Shown: in pieces, positions 46,220 to 57,400 of the stretch
How positions within the stretch are numbered: the stretch's first letter is position 1
Layout of the letters: every line of letters starts with the position of its first letter
DNA from: Zarea fungicola
Lineage: Eukaryota; Ascomycota; Sordariomycetes; Hypocreales; Cordycipitaceae
Length of the DNA stretch: 64,000 nucleotides
Direction of reading: 5' to 3'
NCBI GenBank assembly: GCA_900169235.1
Contig: FWCC01000082.1
Coordinates: forward strand, 186,001 to 250,000
Translations under genes and position numbers: made by a program
The notes under the pieces: generated by a model
Database searches by the model: none
What the model saw: only the letters and a program-made list of their open reading frames with translations
Told to the model about the DNA's origin: nothing

Positions 46220-48832
46220 GGTGAACCGTTTTGTGGGTGTATCAGTATGTATATGTGTGAATCGGCAGATGCTTCGTTTTTAACAACCTGAGAAAAAATA
46301 GCAGGGGGGAGGGGTAACAAGATGGCATTTTGTTTTAAAGAGACCTTTTTCCCTTGGCGCGGAGAAAGCTTATGTCAACCACCCTGTGACGCTGCCTTAT
46401 CTTGTAAGTCACAGTTGGGTATGCTCTACGGAGTTTCGTAAGCTAACTACTACTGGCAGTGTTATGTCAACAGCCCTGTGGTGGCTTTCCCCCAGTGTTA
46501 GTCTGCTGGGCCGCCATCCCCGGCTGCCAGAGCCCAACTCTCCCCTCACTAGTTTCCCCTGCTCCAGTTAATAAATGGTGCCAGTGGGTTGATGCACTTA
46601 CAATGCAAAAGGCAGCGAATAATATAGATTTGACTTAATTAGGAGTGCCTCCCATGCTGAAGCAGTCCCTTGTGAGCGTACCTGGTGAAGCTCTTCTTCC
46701 AAATGCTCTTGTATAAGTCCTATTACGATTCACGCTCAGCAGCCTTCGTCCACTTGGCTTGATCAGTCACTTTGCCCAGCTTCGCAATACTCCAACGTTG
46801 ATACTGTGACAACCCAGATAGCCGGGGAGCGGCCCGAACAAGGGACAGGGCAGGCGGGCAGATGAAGCGCTACTTGAATTCAGGTACACGTAGTGAGATG
46901 ATGTGGTGTTGCTGTTGAAGTGACCAATTATGAAGCAGCCGTTCCGGCGCTGGAGAAGCTAGTCAGAGCCGCGTTGCCGAACGAACTGACTTATTTCCTC
47001 CATTCTATGGTGGGGGTGCTTATTTGGCTGGGACGCGACGTCAGGGATTCGCCACTATAGGATGGAGTTGGGCCATGATGAGTAATATAAAACTGGATTA
47101 TACTGACCAAATGAAAGGCTCGTCACGCTCTATGGCTAAGCGAAGAATGAAGCTCTGCGACAAAATCATTTTGCCCAAAAGCGGGTGCCACACTAATACC
47201 TCGATAGCCATGTTCATCTGAGTGTACTCTGTCTGGCAGGCTTAGCGGATGCTGCTTGGAACAACTAGTTTATATCCAAAATTTCTTAGTCCCGGACCCA
47301 GTTCGTTGAAGTGCAGGATGGAACAGATGCAGATCTGCGCCGCAACACGCCTCTAAAATTAAATTATTTACATTTATAAGCTCTTACTTATACGAAAACC
47401 AACCTCCCAAATTTCCAGACCTGCCGCATGCCGTCTACTTGCTGTACAAACGATCATGGCCTCATGCTCTATGTGCCACTGCCGTTTCATTCCCCACCCA
47501 AAACTTACCATTGCCTTCAGGACTACATCAATCATAAAGCTCCTCAAGGTAGCCAAATTTCAGTCAGCATCGACGTTCAACAGATCCCCAAATGCTTAGG
47601 CTTTCTAATGCTATACTTGAAGCAAATAAAAAGTGCGATTAGGACCCAGATTATTCGTCGTCAAAAGAGAAACCAAAGAGATAGATGTGGCGCCAAGTGG
47701 TGGCTTGTGCCTAGCGTCGCTCAAGCTTCAAAGGTTAGTTATGCAAGAACTAACGATAGCCTTACTACGTAGGGAGGAACAAACCCCGAAAAGCAAATGA
47801 GTTACCTTACCGACGGCGCCGCACAAGATGGAGGATCGCCTACCAAGCAGAAGCTGAAAATGTACAGTTATCGTTTGAATCTTCACAGCAATATAGGCAG
47901 AAGATCGTACAAGTCGTGGCCGGAAGAGAATGGTTCTAGTGCACGTTGTAGAGCCTTTGAAGAGCTAGGGACTAATTCGCGTGCCGGCTGGGATTACCCA
48001 GAGAACACCAACGAAGGGTATTCTCAGTAATTTCAGATCTATTGATTTTTGATTTAATAATAAAATTTATTGTACCACGCCCGATAAAAAGGGATCGCCC
48101 CGCTTGTGTGATACACTCGCTGGTGAACTACATCAACTTTTGCTACACTTTCATAATTACTACATAGAAACACGGGGTTGAAAGAGTAGCATAATTTATA
48201 GGTCTGAACTTGGAATTGTAGGAAACGAGAATAGAAAGAAGTAAGTCCTCTTCTAATCTATCAAGCAATGCGTTTTGACTTTTTAATGTATCATTTTTCG
48301 AAGATGAGGACATAGGGTGGATAAACAAAGCATGGCGAGAGTCGACCGTTGTAGGCAAGACACACACTATTCGCATATACACTCCTGCTTCCATAAGATT
48401 TAGTATAATAGAATTTCTTAGTAGTTACTAAGCTCACAAAGTTACAAACAAATGCAACCAGTATTCTCCTAATTTAAGCTATAAAGCTAAAGGGTGTAGC
48501 TTATAGTAATGGATTATATTTTAGTAAGCTGCAAAGATATACCCTTACTAATCTAGTATCTAGGCAACTATACTATAAATGTACCAAGGCATGAGTAAAC
48601 CGTCTGTGGAGGGATGTTGACGTGATGCGGGCATTCCTGTATCGGCAACGATCACTCATCAAGAGAGTCGGGTTCAATACTCAGCGACCCCACACGGTAT
48701 TCGGAGTTATTTATTTTGCCATGTTTGACTCCCTTTCTATAAGAAAGACTGGCTAGACCGACCGTACTCGGCATTGATTATTTCTATGGCCTAGTCCTAC
48801 GTCTACAAAATTATAGTATACTTTTCCTCATA
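46220..48832. other. Intergenic, gene-poor, AT-rich in its 3' half
   Basis: Short frames at 47428-47772 and 47797-48030 lack recognisable products. From about 48030 to 48580 the DNA is strongly AT-rich with near-palindromic segments (CTTAGTAGTTACTAAG near 48416-48431 and an imperfect inverted repeat at about 48486-48565). This suggests a decayed mobile element or miniature element. No intact transposase or terminal repeat pair was found. Confidence 0.45.
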
Positions 48833-49357
48833 ATGCCCTCACTTGCCGCTGTTGTAACCGGCGCGGACATCACCGCCCGTGGTCCGCAGACACCGGCTCT
48901 AAGATTCTATCAGCAGTACATTACCGCCATCGCGTCCAAGGATCGAAGCAGTAATGATGTTCCACGCTTCTTCTCTAAAGATGCCGTTTTCCACAATCAA
49001 AACGGCGTCGACTACAACGGTGATGAAATCTGGCCCTGGATTGAGCAGATCTTTGGCCAGTTTGAGAGACTCTCGCACGACGTACTTCGAATCGAAGAAA
49101 CTCACAACGATGACGGAACGGTCCAGCTCGCAATGCAAGCCGTCCGCAGCATTTGGGCGCCGGGCAACAAAAGTGAGGTACCGACTGTCCGCGTACCGGT
49201 TTCAGCGATTAGCAAGCTTAGTTTCAACAATGCGCCAGGCACGGTTGGTGGAATACAATTCGAGGAGGCTTGGCTATACTGGGATACGTATAAGCTTTTG
49301 CCCTACTTCTCGCAAGACGCGATTGTATTTCGAGACAAGAATATTTTTGCTGAATAG
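48833..49357 (+). CDS. NTF2-like / SnoaL-like domain protein
   Basis: This is a 174-residue protein with the layout of a single cone-shaped NTF2-like domain. An N-terminal helix (TPALRFYQQYITAIASKDRS) is followed by SKDAVFHNQNGVDYNGDEIWPWIEQIFGQF, then beta strands ending YKLLPYFSQDAIVFRDKNIF. Proteins of this type serve as small dehydratases, cyclases or isomerases in fungal secondary metabolism, or as ligand-binding proteins. No catalytic residue pair can be pinned down here. There is no signal peptide and no intron. It stands alone with 2.6 kb of non-coding DNA before it and 1.4 kb after it, so context gives no pathway. Confidence 0.75.
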   Translation: MPSLAAVVTGADITARGPQTPALRFYQQYITAIASKDRSSNDVPRFFSKDAVFHNQNGVDYNGDEIWPWIEQIFGQFERLSHDVLRIEETHNDDGTVQLAMQAVRSIWAPGNKSEVPTVRVPVSAISKLSFNNAPGTVGGIQFEEAWLYWDTYKLLPYFSQDAIVFRDKNIFAE

Positions 49358-50764
49358 GTGGATGGCTTACACGGAAACAGCCCATGAACACTATGTAAAT
49401 AGTTCAAAATAAACATGGTAGTTCTTCATAGCCTCATTCCTAGATGACCCAAATTTATCCGCGTGAAAATTTTATTCGGTCAGGTACGACACTTCTGCAT
49501 GTTCTTGTTCTTATCCGAGTATTTTTGTTGTGACTGCTGAGTCAGGTCAAGCCGCTCTTCCTGTCAGGCCTGACTCTGCCGCTGATACGAGGTCATCACG
49601 GCAGCTGAGGAGGAAAGAGAGATTTTGCCTGTTTGTTGCTTGCTTTTCCTGCTTTTGAATTCCTGTATATAGAAGAGGATTTCTTCCCTTGGCCGTAGCT
49701 AGATTTTCAATCATCACAAGTTACAGCTAGCATACATACTGAGAGACACTCCTCTCTGTACCGTGCCACGTAACTGCTTGTGCTCATACCAAAACTTTTC
49801 CTGCTGAGATTTGTTCCCGTATTTGCGATGGTAGTATAATCTCAAAGGTTAAAACTCTTCCTAATCTTCCTCGTAATAAACCATACTCTTAGCGACGCCC
49901 TCTCAGGGGTATCAAAGCTGGAGAATAGCCTCTCAGTGTAGGATGACCTGGCGGGGTAGTATCGTAGAGACCTGATTTTGAAGCCCTGTTTTCTTTTGGC
50001 GTAGTGGCTTGGGTGGCGGCACGTTGTGCTGCCTTTCGGTCAGAAATTATGCTTCTTCTGAGGCCCGTCATTGGAGAACAACATGTCGCAGACCGCCACC
50101 CCAAAGCTGGCGATGAATCAGCAATATATAGGCTCTGTATCTTTACGCAACTCGGCCAAAAGACGGTGTAAATTATCGCACTTTTTACAAGGATGGTCGC
50201 TCACAAGCTGTTGTGTTGTAATCATGAGCCGAGCTTACGTTTAGTAATATCAAGCTCACTGCGCAGCAGAATGAAGAATTCCTGCGCGATGCAAGTACTG
50301 GTCACTAACAAGCTCACAATGATGCATGCCTGCAAGAACCCGCCAGGCGAAACGCCTCCGTCTATTACATCAATCTAACTGCCGACAGTACTGCATATTT
50401 TCGCACATTATCAGTAGGACCCAGATAGCTAAATCTCACGAAAAGGGAGATATATGGGTCTACTACCCAGCTTCCGTGATTAATCATAGTAATTAGAGTA
50501 GGAATTGATTCCAAAGAGCTGATGAGGCTTGTAAGCCGCAACACTCATCTTGCGGGATTAATAATCTTGACAGGGTAAACCTACCATTTGCTGGGTTTGA
50601 TACTAGGCGAAAACTATCTTGTTAGATTCACAGATTCGAACATATAAGAAAAAGTGCGCATAGGAGTCTACAAGTATAAATTATGGTCTCTTTCCTAGAC
50701 TTTCGTTTCAAACTGCGCATTCTTCTACAATCTCAAATTTCTACTCAACCCCTTTACGACGACA
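49358..50764. other. Intergenic, no gene seen
   Basis: These 1.4 kb have only short frames (up to 71 codons) without recognisable products. The last 100 bases hold the TATA-like element and pyrimidine-rich leader of the secreted cysteine-rich protein gene. Confidence 0.5.
50675..50680 (+). promoter_or_regulatory. TATA-like element of secreted cysteine-rich protein gene
   Basis: TATAAA, 85 bp before the start codon, followed by a pyrimidine-rich leader. This arrangement is common in highly induced fungal secreted-protein genes. Confidence 0.45.
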
Positions 50765-51220
50765 ATGCGTTTCTCTATGCTGGCAACATTGGCACTGGCC
50801 GCTCCAGGCTTGGCGGACTTTCATATTGGCCGAGCTGACAAGCAGACAAACCCTTTCAATAAGGACAGTCCGGTTATCTCGTGGACTGATTATGTCGCTT
50901 GCCCGTCTAATTATTTTGGTTGTCAATGCTACGGGTACATCTCTGCAACTGCGGATCGCGGAGTTTTGACAAGACAAAATAAACCCCCTACTGGAGACTT
51001 TTCCATTAATGCTGGGCTTTGTGGACTGGGACAGCTGGACTTTTATTATAGGCAAGCTGAGAACAAGTGGGAGTTTTACAAGAATGGTGGTGACGGGGCT
51101 ATTCAAGGCACTTGCTATTCAAACAGTGGGCATGATCTTTGCCTCAAAAATACCGGCACAGCTGTTACCGTAAACTACTATGAGGAGTTGGTTTGCTACA
51201 GCTATATCTGCAACCCGTAA
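50765..51220 (+). CDS. Secreted cysteine-rich protein, effector candidate
   Basis: This is a 151-residue intronless protein with a clear signal peptide (MRFSMLATLALAAPGLA, cleavage near 17). The mature part has eight cysteines at 46, 53, 55, 86, 117, 126, 144 and 149, enough for four disulfides. Aromatic residues are frequent (FYYRQAENKWEFYKN). No known catalytic domain is recognised. Small size, secretion signal, even cysteine count and an isolated, gene-poor neighbourhood fit the loose definition of a fungal effector or antimicrobial protein; this is an inference, not a function. A TATA-like element and short leader suggest strong regulated expression. Confidence 0.75.
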   Translation: MRFSMLATLALAAPGLADFHIGRADKQTNPFNKDSPVISWTDYVACPSNYFGCQCYGYISATADRGVLTRQNKPPTGDFSINAGLCGLGQLDFYYRQAENKWEFYKNGGDGAIQGTCYSNSGHDLCLKNTGTAVTVNYYEELVCYSYICNP

Positions 51221-51969
51221 AGTTGCATAAAGTCTCAGTCGCGGCTATTGGCAGTTGTGGAGTAGCACGCGGTGCTTCAGTTAGGCCTTGGCACTTGGCC
51301 CGCTTCTTGGTGTGAAAGGACAGAGCTACATTTCGAGATATTAAATTACAATGTTGGTTCATGTATCTATGATATCACAGCATAATTTGCGTGTGAGGTT
51401 ACAAACTGTTGAATAGGTTTTGTATATGGTAAACAAGAAAGAGGCGTCTTGACGACCGTTTCTGTTGTGGTCTGCTCGCTTACACAAATGAGGAGTCAGA
51501 AATGCTGCAAGCAAAACCTATTTTATATTTAAAAAGTCAAATTTACACGTCTGCTAAAGCTATCCTTCATAAGATCATATATGCGTGACATAAAAATTGG
51601 TTAACGCTACCATGCTGCACTCATCTGTATGAGGTAACGTGATAAGTCACGGATCTATTTTACGTCATAAATCAACGTATTTGAACCCCGCTGACGTCTG
51701 CTGAGAGGAGTAGACAAAGTGTTGCTTTCAAAGTGGCCTTACAGAACGGTTTGTTACTGGAGTGGAGACCAGTCCACATCGAGTTGTGAAGCGTCTATGA
51801 CTTCAATGCAAATAATCGTACGAGGAATTTTCGGATAGACAGTGAATGGATAATTGGAAGTGGAGAGTGGAAAAGTCTATATAACAAAGACCTTTTCTGC
51901 AGAGCCATCGACCATTTCCCGTCATCACGCTCAACTGCTCCAAAACTACACAGAGAATTTCCTATCACC
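51221..51969. other. Intergenic with cupin gene promoter
   Basis: This is a 749-bp spacer with no supported frame. A TATATAA element at 51878-51884 lies 86 bp before the cupin start codon. Confidence 0.45.
51878..51884 (+). promoter_or_regulatory. TATA-like element of cupin gene
   Basis: TATATAA, 86 bp before the 26-bp first exon. Its position supports that short exon as the true start. Confidence 0.4.
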
Positions 51970-52456
51970 ATGTCCCACCCCAGCTCGGATAATGCGTAAG
52001 AGATTTCAAATATTTTATCGGCCCCCTGCTGATAGCTATATTGCTAACGAGTATTGAGGAGTCAGGCTGAGACCGCGACCAACCCTTAGGGTTCTGTTCG
52101 ACTACAAAATTGCCAATGCCCCTGGCATGTCAACCATTGGCGTTGAATTGACGTACCCTCCCGGTGCATGGCTCCCTCCTCACCGCCATGGAGGCGCCAC
52201 TGTAATTGGCATGGTTCTTGAAGGCCAAATGTTGAGTGGCATGAACGGCAATCCGCCCAAGGTGTACCAGCCAGGAGAAACATGGATGGAGCTGCCGGGT
52301 TGCCACCACACCGTTTGTGACAACAACAGTGCCGAGGTGACATCAAAAATGGTTGCCATGTTTACGCTAGAAACGGAGGTGATTGAGAAGGGAGGTTATG
52401 ACGTTCTCACAAAGATGGACCCAGAGTGGCAGCATATTGAGGTTGAATGGCGCTGA
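51970..52456 (+). CDS. Small single-domain cupin protein
   Basis: This is a 138-residue cupin_2-type beta-barrel protein. The first exon is only 26 bp (51970-51995, MSHPSSDN plus two bases), followed by a 70-bp intron with a GCTAAC branch motif and the main exon 52066-52456. Joining them gives MSHPSSDNALRPRPTLRVL leading into FDYKIANAPG and STIGVELTYPPGAWLP. Metal-ligand motif one is HRHGG with the following EG, and motif two is GCHHTVCDN, so a divalent metal site is probable. It could be a small-molecule isomerase, dioxygenase or sensor; none can be chosen. A model starting at the ATG at 52127 would lose the first 29 residues and the first beta strand. Confidence 0.8.
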
Positions 52457-52560
52457 AGGAGTTTCAAGTTTCCAAGAGTCTTTTAAAAGACAGAAAGGTG
52501 CCACTTGGAAACAAATTTAGCTGAAACATGGACTGTTTTAGAAACAGTTAGATGTACTAT

Positions 52561-54513
52561 TTAGGCTAGATCCTCAAACACACCACCAGTCCCATCATTA
52601 CATCCTCCAGCCCAGAGCGGCAAATATTTTGTCTCATTGTTAGTGAGAGCGAGAGTCAAATGACGCGTGATGGAGATGTGTAGGGCCAGGTTGTCTTCGC
52701 TGTATCTTCCACCCATAACTCGAAGCCTCGATTTCAATTCGTCTTCTAGGCGGCTCAGTTTAAAGAGGTGACCATCCGGTTCTAGGCCAGGCCAATTCTC
52801 ACCACTCCCATCAACTGCATTTTTACAGCTTTCCGTATTCCCAGGTACGTAGTCCCGGTAAAGAGCTTCCAGTTTTGTCGTCAGTATGCGCGCAAGTTCA
52901 TTAGCTGAGGACTGCGCGCCCTCTATGTGCTTGACCTGAATCGCATCAGACCACAGGTCTGCAAGTTGGGCATATGAGTACTTCAAGAGCAGCTTCTGCA
53001 CTGGTACCAGCAGTCGATCGATCTCATCGAATTCCTTGAAATCCTGTGGCTCAACATATCTTGCTCTATCGCCATCTACTTGCAGATGATTTGCTGCTGA
53101 TGCCGCATAGTATGGTGCATCGAATCGTGGTTGAGTCATAACCATAGTAGCCGAGAATATTGCCGATCGAATTGTGTTTTTTAATTCCGAAATAAGCTTC
53201 AGATGAATTGAGTAGCGATCTGGGTCTTTGAGTTTCAGAGCATTTTCTATTCTCTGGAGCTTCCGCCACTCAGGCAGTTTCCAATCATCCAGAATGTCGG
53301 TCTGTAGCTGAGCCCAGTCGGTCGTCACCCGTTCGATCATAGCTCGTGCGGCGTGCTGTATCACAATGACAAACTCATCGCCTGCGTAGCCTTTTCTCCT
53401 TCCAAAAACAGTAACATGGTTGAAGTCTATGGCCTCTTTCATGGCAGGGCTCGCTGCTTCTTCTAGTGCCAGCTCATTAACTAGAATTTTAAAGGCGGTC
53501 TGCGTCACCTGGGCGCTCTCAATTGTCCCCCCAATTCGAAGTGCCTCTTCTGGAAGAACTTCTATAAACTGAGAATTCCTGCCGTGCAGTAGCCATTGGA
53601 TTGTCTCAGCTCGGACAACTTTCACGCAGTCCCAAACCTTAGCGAGGGCCACCAACGTCCACACCCGAGGGGCAGAGTCCAGAAGAACCTCTTTTCCTTT
53701 TCCTTCAATCAACATCATCAAGCGAAGGATTCCAGTTCGATGTCGAATAGGGCAATAATCAGGAATGTCAAAATGATCAGGAATTTGTTCAATTTGCAGT
53801 TGTTTGCCACAGTTTCGGAGGGATACAAGTTTCGCCGCAGTAAGAGGGAGCTTGATAGCTGCCTGTGGCATTTTCTGTGTGGAAAGTGTTTTGCAGGAGC
53901 ATAAATCATCATGGCCCTGTACAAGAAAAGAAGGCACATTAAGCCTAGCATAGGATGACCACCACTTAATAATGCCTGGCGTAAGTGAAAGCTCTGTCAT
54001 TTGAAAGACCACATGATCACCTTCGCTTGGTGGCGTCAGATCCAAGATGTACTTGATACCATTAGGTAACTTGGCGAGATTCCGTTGGCGCTGGGCACGA
54101 GACTGATGCGATGGTTTCAGCATGTCTATAAATTTAGAAGAGCCAGTAGCAATGAGATTGGCTGAATGGACGCGAAATTTCTGAGATCGATAGGGTAAGC
54201 CGCTGCAGTCGTATGCAACCTTGCAATCTTGAATGGCTGGAAAGTCGACAAAGACTAGGGTATCGCCCTGGTTGAGTTCCAGTTCCACGGTGTGCATCTT
54301 GAACTGCTCAATATTACGGCGAGCCAAGTATTCCTCATTGATAATCGATTCCCGGCGGTTCAGCTGCTCGATGTCGGCGAGATTGCTGTCGCGCTTAGCT
54401 ATCGGCTCAGACTGAATCAGGAACGGTGCGTTGACTTCCTCCTCAGCCAGGGCAAGCGAGACGTCGTCGAGTGAAGTGGTGGCTCGACTTTCCTGATGTA
54501 GTGCTGAACCCAT
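52561..54513 (-). CDS. Uncharacterised protein with N-terminal BTB-like region
   Basis: This is a 650-residue intronless protein that I do not recognise as a characterised family member. Residues about 84-165 resemble a BTB/POZ fold: a strand (DTLVFVDFPAIQDCKVAY), then QKFRVHSANLIATGSSKFIDMLKP, which matches the usual F-x-V-H-x-x-x-L-x-x-x-S-x-x-F core, then a strand and helix. The remaining 450 residues are mostly helical with no clear domain, signal peptide or span. Such proteins occur as expanded families in filamentous ascomycetes. BTB proteins often act as adaptors for cullin-3 ligases or as dimerisation modules, but that is not shown here. It is tail to tail with the cupin gene, 104 bp apart. 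Confidence 0.7.
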   Translation of the reverse strand: MGSALHQESRATTSLDDVSLALAEEEVNAPFLIQSEPIAKRDSNLADIEQLNRRESIINEEYLARRNIEQFKMHTVELELNQGDTLVFVDFPAIQDCKVAYDCSGLPYRSQKFRVHSANLIATGSSKFIDMLKPSHQSRAQRQRNLAKLPNGIKYILDLTPPSEGDHVVFQMTELSLTPGIIKWWSSYARLNVPSFLVQGHDDLCSCKTLSTQKMPQAAIKLPLTAAKLVSLRNCGKQLQIEQIPDHFDIPDYCPIRHRTGILRLMMLIEGKGKEVLLDSAPRVWTLVALAKVWDCVKVVRAETIQWLLHGRNSQFIEVLPEEALRIGGTIESAQVTQTAFKILVNELALEEAASPAMKEAIDFNHVTVFGRRKGYAGDEFVIVIQHAARAMIERVTTDWAQLQTDILDDWKLPEWRKLQRIENALKLKDPDRYSIHLKLISELKNTIRSAIFSATMVMTQPRFDAPYYAASAANHLQVDGDRARYVEPQDFKEFDEIDRLLVPVQKLLLKYSYAQLADLWSDAIQVKHIEGAQSSANELARILTTKLEALYRDYVPGNTESCKNAVDGSGENWPGLEPDGHLFKLSRLEDELKSRLRVMGGRYSEDNLALHISITRHLTLALTNNETKYLPLWAGGCNDGTGGVFEDLA

Positions 54514-56261
54514 ACTATACGGGGGTTTGAGATTTTCCTGCTCGTTTCGGACAATGTGCCTTCACTTCCAGGCCTGGCAGCGCTAGGAGTAAGTCGAGTT
54601 AATATGTGCGGCGGTATAGTTCACCAACTCTCGGCCATGTCAGTGGGATTTCCACTCACTTCAGCCACGTACCCCGCAGATAAATAATTATTGCGCTGGG
54701 TGTGGTTATTGACACAACAAAGGGGTCGGCTTGTGCGGAGCCTGCAGCTTTGCAGGTCAACCAAAAAGTAAATGAAGCAGACCACCAAGAGCCATCATAT
54801 AAGGGGATGCCCTCACACACCCTCGTAGTTACATTTCCTAGCCAATCAACTCGCTGAATATTATGAATAATTCCTATTCTATGTGACAGTAAACACACTG
54901 CCACGACCTATAGACGATCAATTAACTGGTTAGTAATCACTATGGGCACGAATCTAATCAACAGGTAGATGAATGCAGTGGTCAAAGAAATGTAACAAAG
55001 AAGTAAACTAATTTATCATTCAGACAAAAGGTTCATGGAATATAAGCCTGTAATAGCGAATTGGGCATAAATGGAATCAAACGCGAACGGTGTTGATTGA
55101 TGACTATGAAAAAGGGCGAGTGAGCCACGCAACACGGTCGTCCTGCTTTACATATAACTATCCCTAATCTGAGCCTCCCGACACCACCTGATAGCTTTAA
55201 ATCAAGCGGCAAACGGAGAAAAAAATGGCCAAATGCTTGAAAACGCTTAAGTTTTGCGTTGATTTTGAGATCGTTTGAGTCTGTTTAAGAAATTTCCATA
55301 ATAGATTGGCTTCCTTGAAGTTTTGTTAGAAATTAAATTCTTCATTAAACTGGCAGCCCAGATATATAATAAGTAGGCGCAGCCCTTCATCATGGTGTCT
55401 AGAGCGTGTCTTCCCGCGTACGCTGCGAGACCAGTAGCTGTCGAACGAATGATTTCTGAGGGTTACGTGAAGGAAGTTTCGAAGAATGGACATATTATGC
55501 ACTACGAGGCCACTTTTATGCTCATTCGAGTGTGATTATGGGGAGCTAGACCTGCGTACGATGATCAGATCCATGCAGTTCACGAAGTTTATTGGGCAAT
55601 GGACAAGTGCGACAAATCACGTAAAAAAGCCAATCGCTGCGATACTAAGAGTGGACTTACGGAGATTATTCCAGTGATAAATGTTGACGTACTGTTAGTA
55701 GCTACATGCCAAGTAAGAGAGAAGAAAATACTCTGTATGAAAACAGGTAAGTTGATTTAGTTTCGCCGCAATTTTGCATGCTGGCGCGACTCAGGCGATT
55801 AGATCAGTGGCGTGAATTGGTAAGCATATCACATAGCAGCCCGTCATCGAAATTGCGTATTAGGGAATGCCCCGGCTGTGGTGGGAGTACTCAGCGGAAA
55901 GGCAAACCATTCCAAGGTAGGTCCCAACTCATTTGACGCTGCTTAGTTGGAACATGAAGGCGGAGATGGTTTCCCGTTTTCCAGTTCTAGCGCGCGGTAT
56001 AACACCGCCAATGCCCGCAATCATGGGTGGCGCGAGCCCAACGATCTAGAAACTACTCCCATAGTCGTTGATGATTACTGATACAGGCTCTGGTTATTTT
56101 CTCAAGTGGAGGGAATTCACTAGCGCGAAATGGAAACAAGTCGCCGTACTGGCTTCGTCTATGGGATAAAAAGACTAATCTCATCTGGAAGCAGATTCTG
56201 GAATGCTTTCAGCTCCAAGAATCTTTCACAATCTTAACCGTAACAGCAAACTTGATTAAAC
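54514..56261. other. Intergenic, no gene seen
   Basis: These 1.75 kb lie between divergent genes. A 47-codon frame at 55392-55535 has an ATG but no family resemblance. AT-rich patches occur near 54940-55050 and 55230-55390. No RNA gene was found. Confidence 0.45.
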
Positions 56262-57400
56262 ATGGCAGCACAACTGGTTCTGGTATGTACATTCTAGATT
56301 AATGACTTGAGAAACACTCGAGTAATTGGCTAACATATTACAGCTCACAGGTGCCACCGGCATGATTGGCTTTAAAATCCTGACTCAGCTTCTTGAAGCT
56401 GGATATAGTGTACGGGCAGCGATCCGAGATCAGACAGGGTTTGATAGGGTTTCTAGTCTGCCCGCGGTATCTCGCTACCGCTCTCAGCTGACTTCCATCA
56501 TTGTGCCGGATATAACTGCGCCTGGTGCTTATGATGATGCCGTTCAGGGTGTCGAGTATGTTATCCATGTTGCTTCTCCGCTGGCGGGAAACACTCAAGG
56601 AGATGATCTCGACGCGTCTTTCCTTCAACCTGCTATCCGGGGCAGTGTTGGCATGCTGGAATCTGCCGCCAAGAACCCCGAGATTCGCAAAGTTGTCATT
56701 ACTGGGTCTGTCCTCGCACTGGCGTCCGTACCAAATCTAGCCAAAGGCGAAATCATCACTGGTAGGATTAGACCTAGCCTGTTACTCTACAGCACATTTA
56801 CTAACCATATTTACAGAGTCTACGAGGTGTGCCAATACACAACCGCCATTTAAATCCGAGTTTGAAGCATATGCTGCGTCGAAAGCACTGTCATTTGAAG
56901 CAGTACACAAGTTTATCACGGACAATAAGCCATCCTTTGACGTGATTAACATTCTTCCCACTTTCGTGATTGGTCGAGATGAGACAGTCACAGAAGCCTC
57001 TAGAATTATAAAAGGCACAAATGGGTTGATCATGAAACCAGCTCTTGGTATACACCGCCCGTACCCAATGCCCGGTTATACTGTTCATTTGGATGATGTC
57101 GCCACATTACATGTTCGAGCTCTGGAACCCAAGATTAAGGGACATCAAAACTTTTTAGCTGCCGCACCGGGCGCGGGCTGGAGTGAATGGTCAGAGTCGT
57201 TTGATATAATACAGAGGCGCTACCCAAAGCAATATGCCGAAGGCGTTTTCAAGTTCGACCCTAGCTCCCCGCCCGCCACGGTGCCTGTGCTTGTTTCAAG
57301 CGTCAGGGCGGCAGAAGCTTTCGATCTCAAGTTCAAGACTTTTGAGGAGCAAGTTGTAACCGTGGTCGACTACTATCTCGAGCTGCTCGCTAAATCTTGA
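56262..57400 (+). CDS. Extended SDR oxidoreductase (dihydroflavonol-4-reductase-like)
   Basis: This is a 340-residue NAD(P)-dependent reductase or epimerase of the extended short-chain dehydrogenase family. Exons are 56262-56282 (21 bp, MAAQLVL), 56344-56761 and 56817-57400; introns are 61 and 55 bp with CTAAC branch motifs. The cofactor motif is TGATGMIG at residues 9-16, split from the start by the first intron. HVASPLAG and VITGSVLALAS follow, and the catalytic pair Tyr165/Lys169 lies in YAASK. The C-terminal substrate part includes HLDDVATLHVRAL. It resembles fungal ketone/aldehyde reductases (Gre2-like); the substrate is unknown. Without the micro-exon, a model starting at 56326 would replace the first beta strand with intron-derived residues. 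Confidence 0.85.

Noticed and set aside
55392..55535. 47-codon frame in the BTB-SDR intergenic region
   Set aside because: ATG present but no family resemblance and no splice-compatible continuation.
48833..57400. A biosynthetic cluster made of the NTF2-like, cupin and SDR genes
   Set aside because: No core synthase, P450, transporter or regulator lies among them, and gaps of 0.7-1.8 kb and mixed orientation argue against a cluster.
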